Positions 53,065-64,000 of a stretch of 64,000 bases of DNA are shown here, one piece after another; within the stretch, counting starts at the first letter, position 1, and the number at the start of each line of letters is the position of its first letter. Made by a program: the position numbers and the translations under genes. The notes beneath the pieces were generated by a model, which was given only the letters and a program-made list of their open reading frames with translations, was not told where the DNA came from and did no database searches. Origin of the DNA: Wolfiporia cocos (Eukaryota; Basidiomycota; Agaricomycetes; Polyporales; Phaeolaceae); the NCBI GenBank assembly GCA_029448655.1, contig JACCLO010000009.1:2666001-2730000 (forward strand). Direction: 5' to 3'.

Positions 53065-55175
53065 TTTGACTGCAACATACACATATGCCGAAGATGCGCA
53101 CGAAAAACGAGTAGGAGTATATGCTTCGTAAACACATGTCATCTACGTGCCAACAATTTACATCTTCTAGGGAGACACCCGGGCGTCCGTTTCAGGGACG
53201 ACTGTGCAGAGAACGCGAATGGGTTGGCGACGCTTTCTTAGCAACATATTCCTTCCTGCCGGGTACCCCGCAAGCGTGTCATCGGGTTCGTTCAGTAGCT
53301 TTATAGTGCACTAGAATATGTCTAAGCCTCTCATCCCTCACTGTAGATTATCTTCAGTGCGATCACTGTCCTAATATCATGCCGCATGACATTGATGGTG
53401 ATCGGCAGATATCAGATATACAACGCTTTGCAGGCATTCTGCAGCTCTCTTGCTGGGCTGATAGCATCTAGGGCAGTGCTTGAGGGTGAGTCCCGAGCTC
53501 TCCTCCTACTTGGCATTAATCCAGACATCGCGGATCTCTCAGGACACGGGGTCGGGAAAGCGGACGCATCTGCAACGCACGCCATCCTGCTCACGGTCCT
53601 TCAAGAGATCTTCAGCCGCTTAACAAGTCAGTTACGCGCTCTCCCCGCTCAAAGCTAACTCACCGCACCGGTCAGCTGTCGTCGCGGGCTACTACCTCGG
53701 GACGTCGCTTTACCCGGAGGCGAAGACGTACCGGCTACTCGCCGACATCTTCAACGATGCGTCAATTGTGCTAGACACGCTATCACCCCACCTCAGTGCC
53801 GTTGTGCTTTCGGCGCAGTACCCGTTCGCGCGCGCGGGATCGGGATCGGCGCTGCGCGTTGCCGCGCTGTGTGCGAGCGGAGCATCCCGCGCGTTGTGTG
53901 CGGCCGTAGCGGGTGGGTCGAAGGCGGCTCTGACGCTGCACTTTGCTAGTTCTGGCGCAATAAACGGAGACGTGGGAGATCTAAACGCCAAAGATGCTAG
54001 CAAGGAGACAATTCTTGCGTTACTCGGGATGCTCGTGAGTCGCAACATGGGTTTGTGCCAGCATTGTGATTTAACATAGCGCAGTGCGGAACAGGAGTCA
54101 TGCACTATGTACACAGCACGCACGCAACATACATCGTTCTCTTCACGCTTCTATTCTTCCACCTACTCTGGAATTACCTCGCAGTCCGAGTTGTCGTGCT
54201 CCGCTCTCTGAATCGCCAGCGCGCAAGCATTGTCTGGTCCGCTTACTCCGCGAGACGTAACAAGGCATTTGGTATATTCTCATTCAACACCTTGATGATT
54301 CCTCCGTGACTCAATGCTATGTAGGTACACCAGGAAGCTCAGCCCCGCGTGTGCTCACCCCCAAAGTCGTCGCTCAGCACGAAAGGATCTTTGCCAACCC
54401 CTCTGCGCTGTACGACACGTCCACGCATTCAAAGCTCTTCCTTGGTAGCTGCCACATCGGCTCCGCCTTCTCTTCCATCTCTCCCAACGCCTCTATTTCC
54501 TATTCGTCCACGCCGAACCTTACCCTCGCGCAGCTCACCTCTCTCCTTGAGACTTTCTCTTCCGAGCAGTATCTACTCTGGTACTCTCCTCCCACCCATT
54601 CCTCCTCCCACCTCTCCCTGCACATACTGATGAAGCCGCACCATCGCCCCTCCGACCACCTCAAGGCGTGGGCGCACGCGTACGAGGCTGCAAGGCTGCT
54701 GGTGGGGAGAGCGCCTAATGACTTCGAGGTGGGACTGGCTGCTGTGCAGACAGCAAGAGCGGTTGTAGAGGAGGCTTGGGAGGATTTCATTGAGGGTGTG
54801 AGGGAAGCGGGCTGGAAGCTTGCGGAGGGAGAGAGTGGGTTGGTGGGAGTGGGGAGGACAATCCAGGTTGAGGTTCAGGAATTGGCGACGGACGAGATAG
54901 ATGAGGATAGGAAGAAGGTTTAGAGCGTTATACTCGGAAACGTCGACGATGGCGAATCTGTTTGTGTGTCTTAGAATTACTACAGGTATACGCCACGGTA
55001 TCATGGATGATAGCACCGTACTGCCCTTGGCTTGCTCCTATTCGTGTATACATCTACTTCACATATCTCACTCTATCATCGTCTACAGTGACCTGGAAAA
55101 GAGGCGCTCTTTCTAACGCAAGTATTAATACGTAAGCGTGCGTCTGGATGTGGCTATCATCTGCCGCACAAGTTT
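53065..55175. repeat. Inverted repeat, right arm (~2.1 kb)
   Basis: Reverse complement of 50504-52619. It starts with TTTGACTGCAACATACACAT and ends near ATCTGCCGCACAAGT, beyond which the two flanks differ. Confidence 0.95.
53121..54923 (+). CDS. DUF647/RUS family protein, right-arm copy
   Basis: Plus-strand twin of the left-arm gene. Exon ends I can support: a core exon ending 53626, intron 53627-53675 (GTCAGT...GGTCAG), exon 53676-54034, intron to 54084 (acceptor GCGCAG), exon 54085-54271, intron 54272-54324 (GTATAT...TGTAG), last exon 54325-54923. The last exon (GSSAPRVLTPKVVAQHERIF to the TAG stop) is the variable RUS C-terminal domain. Hydrophobic stretches (IVLFTLLFFHLLWNYLAVRVV) fit an integral membrane protein. 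The start is uncertain as in the twin; 53121 is the first ATG in a frame that reads REREWVGDAFLATYSFLP. Confidence 0.82.
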
Positions 55176-55853
55176 TCTGTTTGCAATCTACTCGGCTTGT
55201 TGCTCAGGCACAAACTTGCATTTGTATCGCATATATGCGAACGAACTGCGCTCGGGAAACCCTTCCCCCTTCACTGTAACGTACGTGGCAGCAGGCGATA
55301 GTGGCAGCCTTATAGCAATACTACTGATTCGCTAAGGTGCGCACACCGTGATCTCACTCAGTTTTCCCATTTCTGTCGGTATACCATGTAGTAACTTCTC
55401 AAGCTCAAGAGCTACCATTGCAGACAACCGTCGCGGACAATTTGTGCGACTACGAGGCCAAAAACGAACTTTCGTTTCTCACATCTCTACACACTTCCGC
55501 CTTTAGACCGCGCTCCCAGCTTGTTACATAACTCGTGCTGAAGGCATGTATTTGCAGACTACTATGATTGTTCAACGATACGTCTGCGGCGTCCTAGCCG
55601 CCTCTTGTTTGATTTGCTCAACGCGCTCACAGATTCATGATCGCAAAGTGATCTGGAGTGTTTTTATCATACCTCAGAGTACGTACCATCCCCTTGGCCC
55701 GTACCTGCACATCTGATCGGCTGCGAATGCAGCGCAACAGCTGCAGCTTTTCAATTTGCATACGGGGATGCCGAACAAGGCTTAGGCCAAAATAATTGGA
55801 ATACATAAAACAAACAAGGTCAATTTTGTAAACGCGGATCCACGCCCTGCGCA
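55176..55853. other. Gene-free interval
   Basis: Between the palindrome and the 3' end of the ferroxidase gene. No frame with family features. Confidence 0.4.
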
Positions 55854-58528
55854 TCAATGATCGCGCTGCTCCCTCAAGTTGCGGACTTTCTTGGCAAGCC
55901 CGAAGAACCGCCCGCGCTCCGCTTTCGCCTCGATGCGCAGACGCTCCTCGTGCTCAATCTCTGCCTCTGAGATGGCCCCGCCGAGCGAGTACCACACGAC
56001 GGTCGCCATGCCGAGCACCGCGGTGAGCACGCAGCCCGCCATCGCGCCGATGCCCTTCGAGTGCCAGCCGTTGTTCTGCAGGTACGGCCCGGTGGTCAGG
56101 CCGCTCAGGTCCGTCGTGGACGCATGACCCGCGGCGTTGCCCGAGTACGGCAGGCCGAGCGCGGCGCACTGGTTGTTCATGTACGAGGGCATCGTATTGC
56201 GCTGCTGAGCGACGAGCGGCGCCTCGACAAGCTGTATGGCAAGCCCGACTTCGAGGTGCCACTCGATGTGGCCTGGGAGCGCGTCAAGTTAACTGGACAC
56301 CAGTGAACATAGCAGAGGCACGCACAGTGGAAGAACCAGACGCCAGGGTTGTCTGCGACAACGCGGAATGTATATGCGCTGCCTGCAGGAATGAGCACAG
56401 TGTCCCGCCGCATCGGGTTTGTCTGCGACTCGTTGATCGGCGGATTCAGCGACGGGTCGTCCGACGTGTAGTCTGCTGCAAAGTTCACGAGCTGCATCGT
56501 GTGCCCGTGCAAGTGGCTGCGCGTCGTGTCAACACTGCGTCCGCGTTTGCAAATTTCGCCAAGCGACTCACAAGGGGTGTTTGCCGGTATCTCCGTTCTT
56601 CAGCACGATATCGACGACGTCAAGGTGATTCACGACGAAGCTGAGCGGGCCATACGCCTCCGCGACGGTCGCGTTCTCGCCGAGAGTGAGCTCAGACATG
56701 ATTGCGGGCACGTTGGGTGAGTTGTACGTCACTCCATTGACGACCGCATGGTTCGTGCCATCGTCCATAGTGTCAAATTCGAATTCAAGCTCAATCGTTG
56801 TCGTCGCTGGCAGCATCTGCTTGACGGCGATCGGTGTGAGCAGTGTATCGTTCAATGCCAGATAATCATCCACCGTGCCGAGATCATTTGTCTCGGCAGA
56901 GGATGAGTAGGTGATGTACGACGTCACATCTGCGCATGTTCAGCATTCTCATTTGAGGGATTAATTCTAGATACATACTGGGGTTAAGCGTGTCTGGGAC
57001 GGTGTCGAACATGCTCGTGTCCATGTTCGCGTGAATCGCCCAGTTCGCATTTGCGTCGTCGCGCGCGGTGACGAGGATCGAGTAGCGCTGCGCGACACCG
57101 AGGTTGAGCTGGTCGACTGTGTACTCCTCCACGTCAACCTGCTCAGAGTGTTAGCATCATCCGCGCTGCGCATCCGTACTTTATAACATACACCGTCTGC
57201 CTCAATGATGCGCATCTCATGGCCGTCGATCCAGAAGAAAAAGCCCGCGAACGCGCCGATGTTCGCGACGCGCAGACGGTATGTCTTGCCCGGCTGTGAT
57301 GGCCATCCACGACTCACCGATCAGCCATTGCACACAATATACACGGTGCATGGTATGAACGTACCTCGAAGGGCAGCGTGGCGTTCTCGTTGAAGCCGAC
57401 CGCAGCAGTCACCGGGCTGGGGTTGGTACCAGACTTGGGCCCGAGGTACGTCCCATTTTGCGCGAAGTACATCAGCGCCGAATCTGTGGCGGCAGTCAGC
57501 AACGTGTCCGCGCTTTGGGATGGAGAAGAGAGCATGACACGGGTGTACGAAATTGTGATGACAACGGAAGAGAACATTGACGACTCGGGCACCGAGGAAT
57601 GACGGCACACAAACGAAATGGTCTCATTTACAAATAAGCTCGGAGCTAAGAGCACAAGGAGCTGGAAGAGCACGAGAAGAAAAGATGTGAGAAACACGAA
57701 CCAGGTATAGGCTCCGCGCCACCAGGGTTCGCCTCGTTGATGAACTGTTTGAGAAGGACCGAGTGCTGCTGGTGGTACCAGTCGGAGAGCGCGATCGTGT
57801 ATTCGGCATCGTACGTGTAATACTCGGATTTTGGGTGGATCACGAGTGGCGCGCGGAGGCCGTCGACGTATTGACCCTTGCATGAAGCCGCCAAGTGAGT
57901 GTGGCATTAATGAGAGCGAGAATCGAAGCTTACGAGGGAGTGTGCGTGGACCCAGTAGGTCCCGTGCTGGCCGGAAGAGTTTATGGGCACGACGTAGGTG
58001 AAATCATCGCCTGGCGGGATGCCGCTGCGCATTCATCGGCGATGATAGAACCATACGGAGTATGGAACAGAAGAGCAACGAAAAACGTCAGTGCAGTGTC
58101 TAGCCGATTCTGCAGTGATCGTTACATACCACTGGCTGACACCCATGGCACCGTCCATCCAGGACGTGGAATTGAAGTACATTCCATGGTGGTGCAGCGT
58201 CGCAGGCGAATCAAGCGAGTTGTGCGCGTGAACAATGAGCGAATCGGTTGAATTAATGTTCACTGCCGGGGGGCTGCCACACGAAACGCCACAGGTGAGT
58301 ACATCGTATATGTCTCAATCGTGGAGCCAGGATCTGCGGTGGGGAGGCATGCGGGGTATGGGTGGGAACAGACGCGACTTACGGCCATGTTCCATTGATG
58401 CCAACAACCCGGCGCGGGTAGAGGCCATCGGGGCTCGCGTTGTAGACGTGGGTGATGTTCCACCACACTTCCTGCACGCCTGCGAGGGCCGGGCCGGCGG
58501 CAGCGAGCAGCGCAAGCACGGAGCGCAT
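55854..58528 (-). CDS. fet3: Multicopper ferroxidase, Fet3-type
   Basis: Ten exons joined by GT-AG introns (58383-58528, 58130-58273, 57934-58024, 57702-57876, 57365-57483, 57192-57293, 56979-57138, 56572-56929, 56326-56516, 55854-56272) give 634 codons in one frame. A signal peptide ([16 protein letters not shown]) leads into three cupredoxin domains. Copper ligands are visible: LHHHGM, YWVHAHS, HPFHLHGH (across an intron) and [12 protein letters not shown] (across an intron). Near the C-terminus one membrane helix ([22 protein letters not shown]) is followed by a basic cytosolic tail, as in Fet3p. It oxidises Fe2+ at the cell surface and passes Fe3+ to Ftr1, whose gene is divergent 0.8 kb away. 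One copper site spans two exons in each of the last two motifs. Confidence 0.95.
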
Positions 58529-58790
58529 GGTTGGCTGGTCTGGCCTCTTAAGCCTCTGAGTTCCTAGCGTCGACGCGATGCGTGACGGGGGATAGGGAGG
58601 AGAGGAAAGGGACAGGAGACAGGGAGATGGGATGGATCAGCCGCGACTTTTCAGGGCGAGGGGCCACGGCCGGGGCTGGACGGAGAATATCCGCTGCGTC
58701 CAGGCGTGGGTACACTGATGCGTATGCGGCAGAGGTGCAGCAGGCGGTGGCGGCTCGGACATACATATGGCACTGGTGCACGGAAATTTT

Positions 58791-58799
58791 ATCTGATAA
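58791..58799 (+). promoter_or_regulatory. Iron-response GATA motif 1
   Basis: ATCTGATAA, 263 bp upstream of the fet3 ATG. Confidence 0.7.
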
Positions 58800-58851
58800 C
58801 GGGCAGGCGAGAGATCTGGACGAGATCGCGATCGCGATGCTGGCCCTGGCT

Positions 58852-58860
58852 ATCTGATAA
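58852..58860 (+). promoter_or_regulatory. Iron-response GATA motif 2
   Basis: ATCTGATAA, 61 bp from motif 1 and in the same orientation. Confidence 0.7.
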
Positions 58861-59114
58861 TCACCCCAAAACTCATCTCCCCTTTTCGGAGTGGCCATCC
58901 GAGGCTTGGGCTTGGCAGGCCTACCGTTCCTCTTCCTCGCATCCTTTCATATTGTGCGGTAATGTCTGCGGCTGGATAGGGCGTCGCTGACGCTTGCAGA
59001 CTAATGCAGGTGTGGAGTGCAGGGTCTGCGGCATGGCCGTGGTCGCGTGTGCACGATTCCAAGAAATCTAGCGAGGCACGCCAAGCGTAAGGTATGACGA
59101 CGTGATTGGCTATT

Positions 59115-59123
59115 ATCTGATAA
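59115..59123 (+). promoter_or_regulatory. Iron-response GATA motif 3
   Basis: ATCTGATAA within TTATCTGATAAG, 182 bp upstream of the ftr1 ATG. Confidence 0.7.
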
Positions 59124-59166
59124 GATGACAATGGCACCATCTCTGCAGAAGTGATCACCAGAAATT

Positions 59167-59175
59167 ATCAGATAA
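59167..59175 (+). promoter_or_regulatory. Iron-response GATA motif 4
   Basis: ATCAGATAA in a near-palindromic TTATCAGATAA, 130 bp upstream of the ftr1 ATG and 52 bp from motif 3. Confidence 0.7.
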
Positions 59176-59304
59176 CCACGAGTTCCCCCGAGTCCGCCTC
59201 TCGCTTAGCGGGGTGCTCCTCAAATACACGCCGGGATGGTTCAGGGCACAAGCGACCCGTCGTTTCGCCCCCGGACGTCCAAGTGAGAACGTTGGCCAGC
59301 CACC

Positions 59305-60884
59305 ATGGCGCGCAACCTCTTCTCTGTCCCAATCTTCTTCATCGTCTTCCGTGAGACCCTCGAGGCCGCAATCATCGTCTCAGTCCTCTGCGGTCTCGTC
59401 GAGCAGATTGTCTACGAGGACCCCGCCCTCGTCGACACGCACCTTGCTGCTCTCCGGGCCCCCACGATACCGCGCCCACCATCTGAGCAAGCTGCCTCGG
59501 AAGAGGACAAGCCGGCCTCCTCGTCCGCGTCCACCTCCGACGATGCGGCTGCGCAGCCAGAACTACCACACGGCAGTGATGGTGTGGCAAGCGAGAACCA
59601 GGATATTATCGCGAAGCGCCTCGTGCGCAAGATGCGCATTCAGATCTTCCTAGGCTCCGGGCTCGGTCTGTTCCTTGCAATATCCATCGGTGCCGCGTTC
59701 ATCGCCGTCTGGTTCACTCAGGCAGCTGATCTCTGGGCCAAGACTGAGAACCTTTGGGAGGGTATGCCATTTTGTGTCTCTGCTAAGTGTGTAAGCTCAC
59801 CCTAGCCGCTGTGTGGGTATATGTGCGCAGGTATCTTCGAGCTCATCGCGGCTGTAATAATCTTCGTCATGGGCGTGACTATGCTTAAGATGGACCGCGC
59901 GAAAGCAAAGTGGCGCATCAAGTTACAACGCGCGTTTTCCGGACAACGTGTGTGCTTTCCCTCCCTTCTCTTTCGCTATATTGACATGCATCTGGTAGAC
60001 GTCGATGGCAGGACGCGCGCCGGAAAATGGGTTCTCTTCCTCCTCCCGCTCATCACCGTTCTCCGTGAAGGCACGCTTACAACCGCGTTGTTGTCTTGTG
60101 TCCATGAATTGACGTCTGTGCCTACAGGCATGGAGGCGGTCATCTTCGTCGGTGGTGTCTCGCTTGGGCAGCCTGCAGTGTCTATCCCAATTGCGGCGAT
60201 CGTCGGCCTCGCTTGCGGCTTTGTGATTGGCTTCCTTATCTATGCCTTTGCGAGCAGGACGAGTGCGTGTCTATATTTGAGTTTTGTACAGGCGCCTGAA
60301 CAGATTCTGATCGTGATATTCGCAGCATTGACTGTCTTTATGATTGTCATGACGAACTTTATTCTCCTCATCGGCGCAGGTCTCTTCAGTCGGGCCGTTT
60401 GGTCATTCAACGCTCAGCACTTCGACAACATGTATCTTCTGTCCCGCCACTGCATCTGACATCCATTCTGACCGACCTTCTCTTCCTTCACAGCGTCGGC
60501 GCAGATGTGGACGACACAGGAGGAGACGGGCCTGGCTCGTTCGACGTGCACGGTAGCGTATGGCACATCAACTGCTGCAACCCGGAGAACGACCTCGACA
60601 GCGATGGCTGGACGATCTTCAATGCGATCTTCGGCTGGACGAACAGCGCGACGGTCGGGAGTGTGCTCGCCTACGTCCTCTACTGGGTATGCGTCATGAT
60701 CGTGCTCGTGTTCCTCAAGTTCAAGGAGGGCCGGACGACGCTGTTTGGACGAGAGAGCGCCGCGGGCGTCCGGCGGCGCGAGCGGCACGAGATGCTCGAG
60801 CGCCAGGAGCGCGAGCGCGAGGAGAGGGAGGCGCAGAGGGAGAAGGAGGAAATTAATGCGCCGGCGCCAGTTTCTCAGTTGTGA
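59305..60884 (+). CDS. ftr1: High-affinity iron permease, Ftr1-type
   Basis: Six exons (59305-59761, 59831-59947, 59999-60070, 60128-60262, 60326-60431, 60494-60884) give 425 codons. Seven-helix permease family with both iron-binding motifs: RETLEAAI at residues ~17-24 in helix 1 (R-E-x-L-E) and REGMEAVIF in helix 4. The loop after helix 1 carries a ~45-residue Ala/Ser/Glu-rich insert (EQAASEEDKPASSSASTS). The extracellular stretch GADVDDTGGDGPGSFDVHG is conserved, and the cytosolic tail is Arg/Glu-rich. The third intron (60071-60127) begins GC, not GT, and splits the REG|MEAV motif. It works as a complex with the Fet3 product. Confidence 0.95.
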
Positions 60885-63740
60885 TTCTTTGCTCTCCGGC
60901 CCTGCTTCGTACTTCCGCTCTGTACTCTTCTTTTCCTCGGATATGTCCTCATGCACAGTATGCGGTCAAAATGTAACTGAACTATCTTCACTACCATTCG
61001 TGTGCTGCACGAGTATCATGCATCATGCTCTGTCCTCTGAACATCGTAGCTGCACGTCGCAGCAATTCTGGACAACCTATGGAGCCGTCACAAGTGCAAA
61101 CTGCAAGCGAACATGCGTCAATTTTGCCTCGCCACTGCTCGCTTTTGCATTCCACTAGTGATCTCCCGCCTTCTGATCTCGCAGAATCTGGGACGAAGCT
61201 TCTGCAGCTAGTCCCCTAGCAGCTAAACCCATTGTGCGCTTCTGTAGGTGTCATTTCCCCTTCATATTGGAAGCTTCCTCAGGCACTGTGATGAGGCAGT
61301 GCAATCAAACTAGCCCGAATAGGCCCGAAGTACTTCTTTGGGGACGGGTATAACGAATGCAGCGCGCGGCTCGAGCATTCACGATGGTCAACTGACTGGT
61401 GCGTTGTGTGAGTGTGGACGTGCTATTGGTGTGCTCTAAGCTCCCTTACGTTGTTGCCATACAGGCTTGAGGCAGTGCGTCGGTGGCATTCGCGGGTGGA
61501 TAGTGCGCCGAGGCTCGGAAAGTGGCGAGGGCAGACGCGGTTGAAGTTCTGAACAGAAGGGATGTTCGTTGAACGTGCATGCATGGAAGAGTCGGCGAAG
61601 ACAGGGAGGAAATTACTGTGAGCGAGGAGCATCCGGAACGGACTTGGAAGTCCACAGGGGAAGCGAGACCGGGAACCGCCACCGGACGGTGAGCTACAAT
61701 TAGCAGAATGAACGGGGTATGCAGCCCGTGAAGGAAATCACCTCTGTAAGTCATAGCATAGCATCAAGAGCTTTGCAGAAATTAATCGACCCCGATTGGT
61801 GGGGCTTCTCGGGAATATATCATTTCCAGGGATCGCCGCCGTGCCACAGTCGCCACTATCATGTTGACAACGGCTGGAGCAGTTGAGGTCTGCCAAGAAC
61901 AAGAGTGAGTAATCAGATAAGATATCCGCGGTTCAGAATTGGCTCGCCACAAGTAGGGATGAGAACTGGGGCATACGGGACGGTACTGGATCAGCCTCTT
62001 TCTCGACTGAACTCTGATAACTGATCGAAAGGTAAACAGCTGACGAGCAGCATTTCACTCCACATCATGCTGCCATCGCATATGTATTGATGCGCAAGGG
62101 AGAGGGTCGACTTTCTAACTCCAAGAAGCAGTATAGAGTAGGGATCGATCAACTACCCCGCATGCGAAGGCCTCGTGCGAGGTGAGATCAGGGCCGCAAA
62201 CAAGAATACTGCAAGAAGCCTAACAATAGCTTTAGGTTCGTGCAGAAATATGCCGGTGTGAATAAGTGAAAGCCTCACCAGTAGTTCCGCCTCAGTGCGC
62301 CGAGGTCGGCGCTGGCTGAGCACCGTTGCAGAGTTCACTAAAATGAGAAACACGCTGAGTAGCGCAGGATCTGTATGCAACGCTGCAACGCATTCGGTGA
62401 CGGATTACCGCGCCCCGTCCCACTCATGGTATAGATGGCCATACCGACCTAGTGTGGTGGTCAACGGCTGGCACCTCAGTCAACATTCAAACGTTCATGA
62501 GTCGGTGTTCATCACATCACATGACAAACTGAGTTCGTTGTGAGTCTGACAATATTCATCTGTCAAACGCTGTGGTCTGCCACGTTCTGGAATATCATAT
62601 GAGCACTGACAAGCTGGAGCCATGCATCCCAATAATCGCATGCGCTAGAAGGTCAGACATGGCAAACATAGAACAGTAAGTCGATCGTGGTCAAGCTCAG
62701 AGCGTGATTGTTCCCAAGATATTGGTCAATGTATCTGGTCTGCGATTGGATCGTCATTGTGATATTACCATCGCGCAATGCAAGGTACCTGGGTCTTCTG
62801 TCGTATCACACGATGTAAGTAGCATCGGTTATCCAAGCAGTAACTATGCCAAGAATACCAATGAATGCAGAGCTATCTTTACCTGTTTGAGATCAGCGCA
62901 CAAGCTGCGTTATGAACACCACGATACATTTGTCGGACCATGAATTACTGAGAAGCACGGGAAGAACCGCCGTGTGGAAAGATGCACATCTGAGCGAGTC
63001 GTCGGTGAAAGAAGACAACAGCAGGGAATTAGCGGAGTTGATTCCGATTACGAGAGATAGGATTGCAGACGTAACGATCGCGAATAATGTCTGCCTGCCA
63101 CAATGGGTGGAGGGGTAGTCAAAAAAGCCCAAGCTGAGCTTTATCAGAATCAGCCTCTTGCACCCTGGGCATCGCAGGTCATTGGAGAAGACTTGAACGA
63201 TGCACCCGCACAGTCAATGGTGTCAATGAAGCTACGACACCATCTGGCACATTTATGGTCGCAGTGGGCTCTCGACACTGACCCTTCTTGCAGAGCCTGC
63301 AATGCAGCAGCTCCAGGCGCCCATCACGAATATTGGGGTAGTTATATCCTGTTTCACGGAGTTTGAGTGTCGGAATATGCTCCGACTCGATGTTTCCCGC
63401 AATCTTAACGCCTGCAGATATCGGTGCCTCCTCTGCCGAGACTATGTATGCTATCAGCGCTTCAAGGACGGACAGGATAGAGAGCACAACGAGTCTGCAG
63501 TCTATCGTGGCCCCATCCCGTCGATGCCATTAGTATAGTCAATGTGCACCTCCAGACGATGTTATTTCGCTGCGCGGAAGCTCTGGAGACTGAAGAGTGT
63601 GCAAAGGTATCGTACCTGCTGCGAGCGACCTGAATTAGGCACCATAATGGCATTGAATATGGCTTATCATCATCAGATAACAGCTCTTTTGACTGTGGTT
63701 TGATCTTGATTGCGGGACACTAGCTTCCTAGAATCCGTCG
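60885..63740. other. Region without an assignable gene
   Basis: Many short frames, none with a recognised domain. Minus-strand stretches near 63080-63130 (LFAIVTSAILSLVIG), 63400-63480 (VLSILSVLEALIAYIVS) and 62800-62880 (FIGILGIVTAWITDATYIV) are hydrophobic and could be exons or remnants of a membrane-protein gene, but I could not join them. An ATCAGATAA motif occurs at 61912-61920 and another at 63672-63680. Confidence 0.35.
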
Positions 63741-63867
63741 TCAGTACAGCAGAGCGTTGTTGACGTGCATCTTGGCAGTATGTGCAAGGTTATCTGCACG
63801 ATTGAAGCTGATGTTTCGTATTTCGTCAGCCTGTTGCTCGCTAGTATGGGCAACGAGGGTAAAGTTC
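63741..63867 (-). CDS. Possible last exon of a gene running off the window
   Basis: A 41-codon run (NFTLVAHTSEQQADEIRN..., then TGA at 63741) preceded by an acceptor (TTCTTTAG) at 63868. At the window edge a GTGAGC donor (63998-63993) could start the matching 131-bp intron. Composition looks protein-like, but no family is recognised and the evidence is thin. Confidence 0.25.
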
Positions 63868-64000
63868 CTAAAGAATGTTTGTAGAGATTATCATTTGTAT
63901 CTGATGCTGCAGAAGCCTCGGCCACATACAGACTCAGTCCTGATGCTCAAGATTGAGTAATTAATCCTGTTGAGTATAGCATATCAATCCAAGCTCACCT

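Larger units (their letters stand above)
58529..59304. promoter_or_regulatory. Shared FET3-FTR1 divergent promoter
   Basis: 776 bp between the two start codons. It holds four copies of ATC(T/A)GATAA, the sequence bound by fungal iron-regulatory GATA factors of the SreA/Urbs1 type (known family behaviour: repression when iron is plentiful). Co-regulation of both genes by iron is the natural reading. Confidence 0.75.

Noticed and set aside
50504..55175. Calling the palindrome an assembly fold-back artefact outright
   Set aside because: The 445-bp unique centre and arm-specific indels argue against it; it stays listed as a finding with an explicit read-level test.
62800..63490. A siderophore or MFS transporter gene
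   Set aside because: Hydrophobic minus-strand segments and a nearby GATA motif are suggestive, but no exon chain or family motif could be assembled.

Overview
The window is nuclear DNA of a filamentous basidiomycete, most likely an Agaricomycete. Genes are split by many 45-60 bp GT-AG introns. The families present fit that group: a divergent FET3-FTR1 iron-uptake pair, a DUF4436 membrane protein, F-box paralogues, a Crinkler-like protein with a kinase-like domain, an FAD/BBE oxidase, and chromodomain Ty3/gypsy retrotransposons. No species is claimed.

Layout. 1-8309 is a locally duplicated block: two F-box genes (minus strand), a broken plus-strand copy of an FAD-linked oxidase, and a complete-looking oxidase gene on the minus strand. 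8310-13386 has no intact gene. It holds two ~30-bp tandem repeats and a decayed retroelement ORF1-like region. 13387-41175 is dominated by one family of gypsy elements: a 5'-truncated copy on the minus strand (13526-21056), a full-length copy with a perfect 5-bp target duplication on the plus strand (25922-34374), a solo LTR (35029-35737), and a fragment of LTR plus gag N-terminus (40093-41175). Between them lie the two halves of a SET-MYND (SMYD-like) gene and a Crinkler-like kinase gene. 41661-50232 carries a DUF4436 gene, a short coiled-coil (SCOC) gene and a divergent RAD50 gene. 50504-55175 is a near-perfect 2.1-kb inverted repeat, each arm carrying a DUF647/RUS gene. 55854-60884 is the ferroxidase (FET3)/iron permease (FTR1) pair with four GATA-type iron-response motifs in the shared promoter. 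60885-64000 holds nothing I can assign firmly.

The main discovery candidate is the gypsy family. It has a dUTPase between protease and reverse transcriptase, an 11-nt self-priming signal like that of Tf1/sushi elements, and two overprinted reading frames. One (188-194 codons, +1 frame) lies inside gag. The other (353-354 codons, -1 frame, two CCHC zinc knuckles) overlaps the 3' end of pol. Where I aligned the two copies by eye, nucleotide differences are mostly silent in the overprinted frames and mostly amino-acid-changing in the canonical gag/pol frames. This suggests the overprinted frames are the selected ones there.

The second notable result is structural. A single ~20.1-kb inversion (21057-41175) explains why one gypsy element and one SMYD gene are each cut in two: flipping the segment back would rejoin both genes in frame. 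The element's two LTRs share a private 82-bp duplication, but its outer flanks do not show a matching target duplication, so at least one further rearrangement took place.
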